A DNA stretch of 7,361 nt from an uncultured Oscillospiraceae bacterium. Its GTDB lineage: Bacteria > Bacillota > Clostridia > Oscillospirales > Oscillospiraceae. The DNA is taken from assembly GCA_905234005.1 (NCBI GenBank), contig CAJOFW010000083.1:1-7361 (forward strand), in the 5' to 3' direction. Shown one piece after another: positions 5,990-7,361 of this stretch. How positions within the stretch are numbered: position 1 is the first letter of the stretch; every line of letters starts with the position of its first letter. A model generated the notes under the pieces. The model was not told the origin of the DNA. It made no database searches and worked only from the letters and a program-made list of their open reading frames with translations. The translations under genes and the position numbers were made by a program.

Positions 5990-7336
5990 TCAGACGAGGT
6001 GGCCCTTTGCGCGGATGACGTCGATGACGGCGTCGACATATTTCTCGCACTGCTCGTGCGTCCCGGCCTCCACCATGACGCGGATGAGCGGCTCCGTGCC
6101 GGATTCCCGCACGAGGATGCGGCCGGTATCGCCCAGCTCCGCCGCGACCGCCTCCACGGCGGCCCGGACGTCGGGGTCGTTCTGCGCCTCGGGCTTCGAT
6201 TTGACGCGGACGTTCCTGAGCACCTGCGGATAGACCGTGACGGGCGCGGCCAGCTCGCTCATGGGCTTTTCTTTGGCCAGCATGACCTCCATGAGCTTGA
6301 GGCTCGTCAGGATGCCGTCGCCGGTGGCGGCGTACTTGGTGAAGATGATGTGGCCGGACTGCTCGCCGCCGATGCGGTGGCCGTTCCGGGTCATGCTCTC
6401 GTAGACGTACTTGTCGCCGACGTTCGTCTTCTCGTAGGCGATGCCGGCCTTGTCGAACGCCTTGTACAGGCCGAAGTTCGACATGACCGTGGTGACGACC
6501 GTGTTGTTCAGGAGCTTGCCGCGCTCCTTCATGTACAGGCCGTAGATGTACAGGATGTGGTCGCCGGTGACGACGTTTCCCTTCTCGTCCACGCACAGAC
6601 AGCGATCCGCGTCGCCGTCGTAGGCAAAGCCCACGTCGAGGCCGTTTTCCGTCACGAGACGCTGCAGGGACTCGAGGTGGGTGGAGCCGCAGTCGGCGTT
6701 GATGTTGCAGCCGTCCGGCCCGGCGTTTATCACGTACAGCTTCGCGCCCAGAGCCTCGAACACGCCCCGGGCGATCGACCACGCCGCGCCGTTTGCCGCG
6801 TCGATGCCCACCTTCACGCCCTTGAAGCTGTACTTCGACAGGGAGATCAGATAGCCGATGTAGCGGTTGCGTCCGGCGACGTAATCCACTGTCCGGCCGA
6901 TCCGCTCACGCTCCGCCATGGGCACCTCCAGCTCGCCGTCTATGTACCGCTCGATCTCGAGCAGGGTCTCCTCGTCCATCTTTTCGCCGCTGTTGTTGAC
7001 GAGCTTGATGCCGTTGTCGTAATACGGGTTGTGGGAGGCGGAGATCATGATGCCGCAGTCGAAATCGTCCACCCGGGCGATGTAGGACACGGAGGGCGTG
7101 GTGGTGACGTGCATGATGTACGCGTCCGCGCCCGAGGCCATGAGGCCGGTGCACAGCGCGTACTCAAACATATAGCTCGACCGCCGTGTGTCCTTGCCGA
7201 TGACGACCTTCGCCTTCTTATCGAGGCGGGCGCCGTAGTACCAGCCCAGAAAGCGGCCGATTTTGATGGCGTGCTCGTAGTTGAGCGTCCGGTTGGCCTC
7301 GCCCCGGAAGCCGTCGGTGCCGAAATATTTCCCCAT
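5990..7336 (-). CDS. glmM: Phosphoglucosamine mutase
   Basis: This cytoplasmic enzyme interconverts glucosamine-6-phosphate and glucosamine-1-phosphate, feeding UDP-GlcNAc for peptidoglycan and other glycans. The 448-residue length is normal for the family. It opens with the typical MGKYFGTDGFRGEAN. The active-site loop is ISASHNPYYDNGIK (98-111) with the phosphorylated Ser101. The metal-binding loop is DGDADR (240-245), the sugar-binding loop is GEQSGH (324-329) and the phosphate-binding loop is RESGTEPLIRV (410-420). All catalytic parts are intact. ATG 7336 has a GGAGG Shine-Dalgarno 9 nt upstream. Third codon positions are almost all G or C, more strongly than in the stator genes. No clear terminator follows, so some read-through into the transferase is possible. 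It is a housekeeping gene, but its product also supplies a precursor for GlcNAc-containing exopolysaccharides. Confidence 0.98.
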   Translation of the reverse strand: MGKYFGTDGFRGEANRTLNYEHAIKIGRFLGWYYGARLDKKAKVVIGKDTRRSSYMFEYALCTGLMASGADAYIMHVTTTPSVSYIARVDDFDCGIMISASHNPYYDNGIKLVNNSGEKMDEETLLEIERYIDGELEVPMAERERIGRTVDYVAGRNRYIGYLISLSKYSFKGVKVGIDAANGAAWSIARGVFEALGAKLYVINAGPDGCNINADCGSTHLESLQRLVTENGLDVGFAYDGDADRCLCVDEKGNVVTGDHILYIYGLYMKERGKLLNNTVVTTVMSNFGLYKAFDKAGIAYEKTNVGDKYVYESMTRNGHRIGGEQSGHIIFTKYAATGDGILTSLKLMEVMLAKEKPMSELAAPVTVYPQVLRNVRVKSKPEAQNDPDVRAAVEAVAAELGDTGRILVRESGTEPLIRVMVEAGTHEQCEKYVDAVIDVIRAKGHLV

Positions 7337-7345
7337 GCTGCTTAT

Positions 7346-7350
7346 CCTCC
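7346..7350 (-). promoter_or_regulatory. Shine-Dalgarno of glmM
   Basis: GGAGG on the minus strand (within GGGAGGA, 7351-7345), 9 nt before ATG 7336. It fixes the glmM start. The promoter must lie beyond the window. Confidence 0.8.
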
Positions 7351-7361
7351 CTTTATGGCAG

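Noticed and set aside
4942..6018. Plus-strand open frame of 358 codons opposite the transferase, running through the promoter gap into glmM
   Set aside because: It spans two minus-strand genes and the regulatory gap, has no motif, and cannot be real alongside the intact transferase and glmM.
5943..6782. Minus-strand frame of 279 codons inside glmM
   Set aside because: It is a shifted reading of glmM, rich in Arg/Gly/His, with no independent support.

Overview
The window comes from a GC-rich, Gram-positive-like anaerobe, most plausibly a Clostridia member of the Oscillospiraceae/Christensenellales kind. This is inferred from the GlmM sequence style, the Firmicutes-type Shine-Dalgarno sequences (GGAGG/AGGAG) and Cna-B-like domains on a surface protein. 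No 16S or ribosomal gene is present to fix the taxonomy. All convincing genes lie on the minus strand, so the biological order runs from high to low coordinates.

Layout, in direction of transcription: (1) glmM, complete (7336-5990), makes glucosamine-1-phosphate for UDP-GlcNAc. (2) A 184-nt gap holds a perfect 23-bp tandem duplication and a good extended -10 promoter. (3) A complete polyprenyl-phosphate sugar-1-phosphate transferase (5805-4375) is the enzyme type that starts exopolysaccharide or capsule repeat-unit assembly. (4) A 114-nt GC-rich gap follows. (5) Next come three genes joined by ATGA stop/start overlaps: a MotA/TolQ/ExbB-type channel protein fused to a C-terminal EAL domain (4260-2668); a MotB-like partner whose periplasm-facing part is a chain of Cna-B-like beta domains instead of an OmpA peptidoglycan-binding domain (2671-1310, with an out-of-frame continuation to 1071); and a Wzz/BY-kinase-type polysaccharide co-polymerase (1074 to beyond base 1).

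The most unusual content is block 5. It looks like an ion-driven stator pair translationally coupled to a polysaccharide chain-length regulator. The stator A subunit carries an EAL domain that has lost several catalytic residues, so it looks more like a c-di-GMP sensor than a phosphodiesterase. The working hypothesis (inference) is a second-messenger-gated, proton- or sodium-motive-force-powered machine acting on exopolysaccharide assembly, export or surface attachment. It is related in fold to Mot, Tol, Exb and Zorya stators but differs from each in its accessory domains. The B subunit has an apparent -1 frameshift near its 3' end, and the P-loop of the co-polymerase has Arg in place of the usual Walker A Lys. 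Either could be a sequencing error, decay or real biology.
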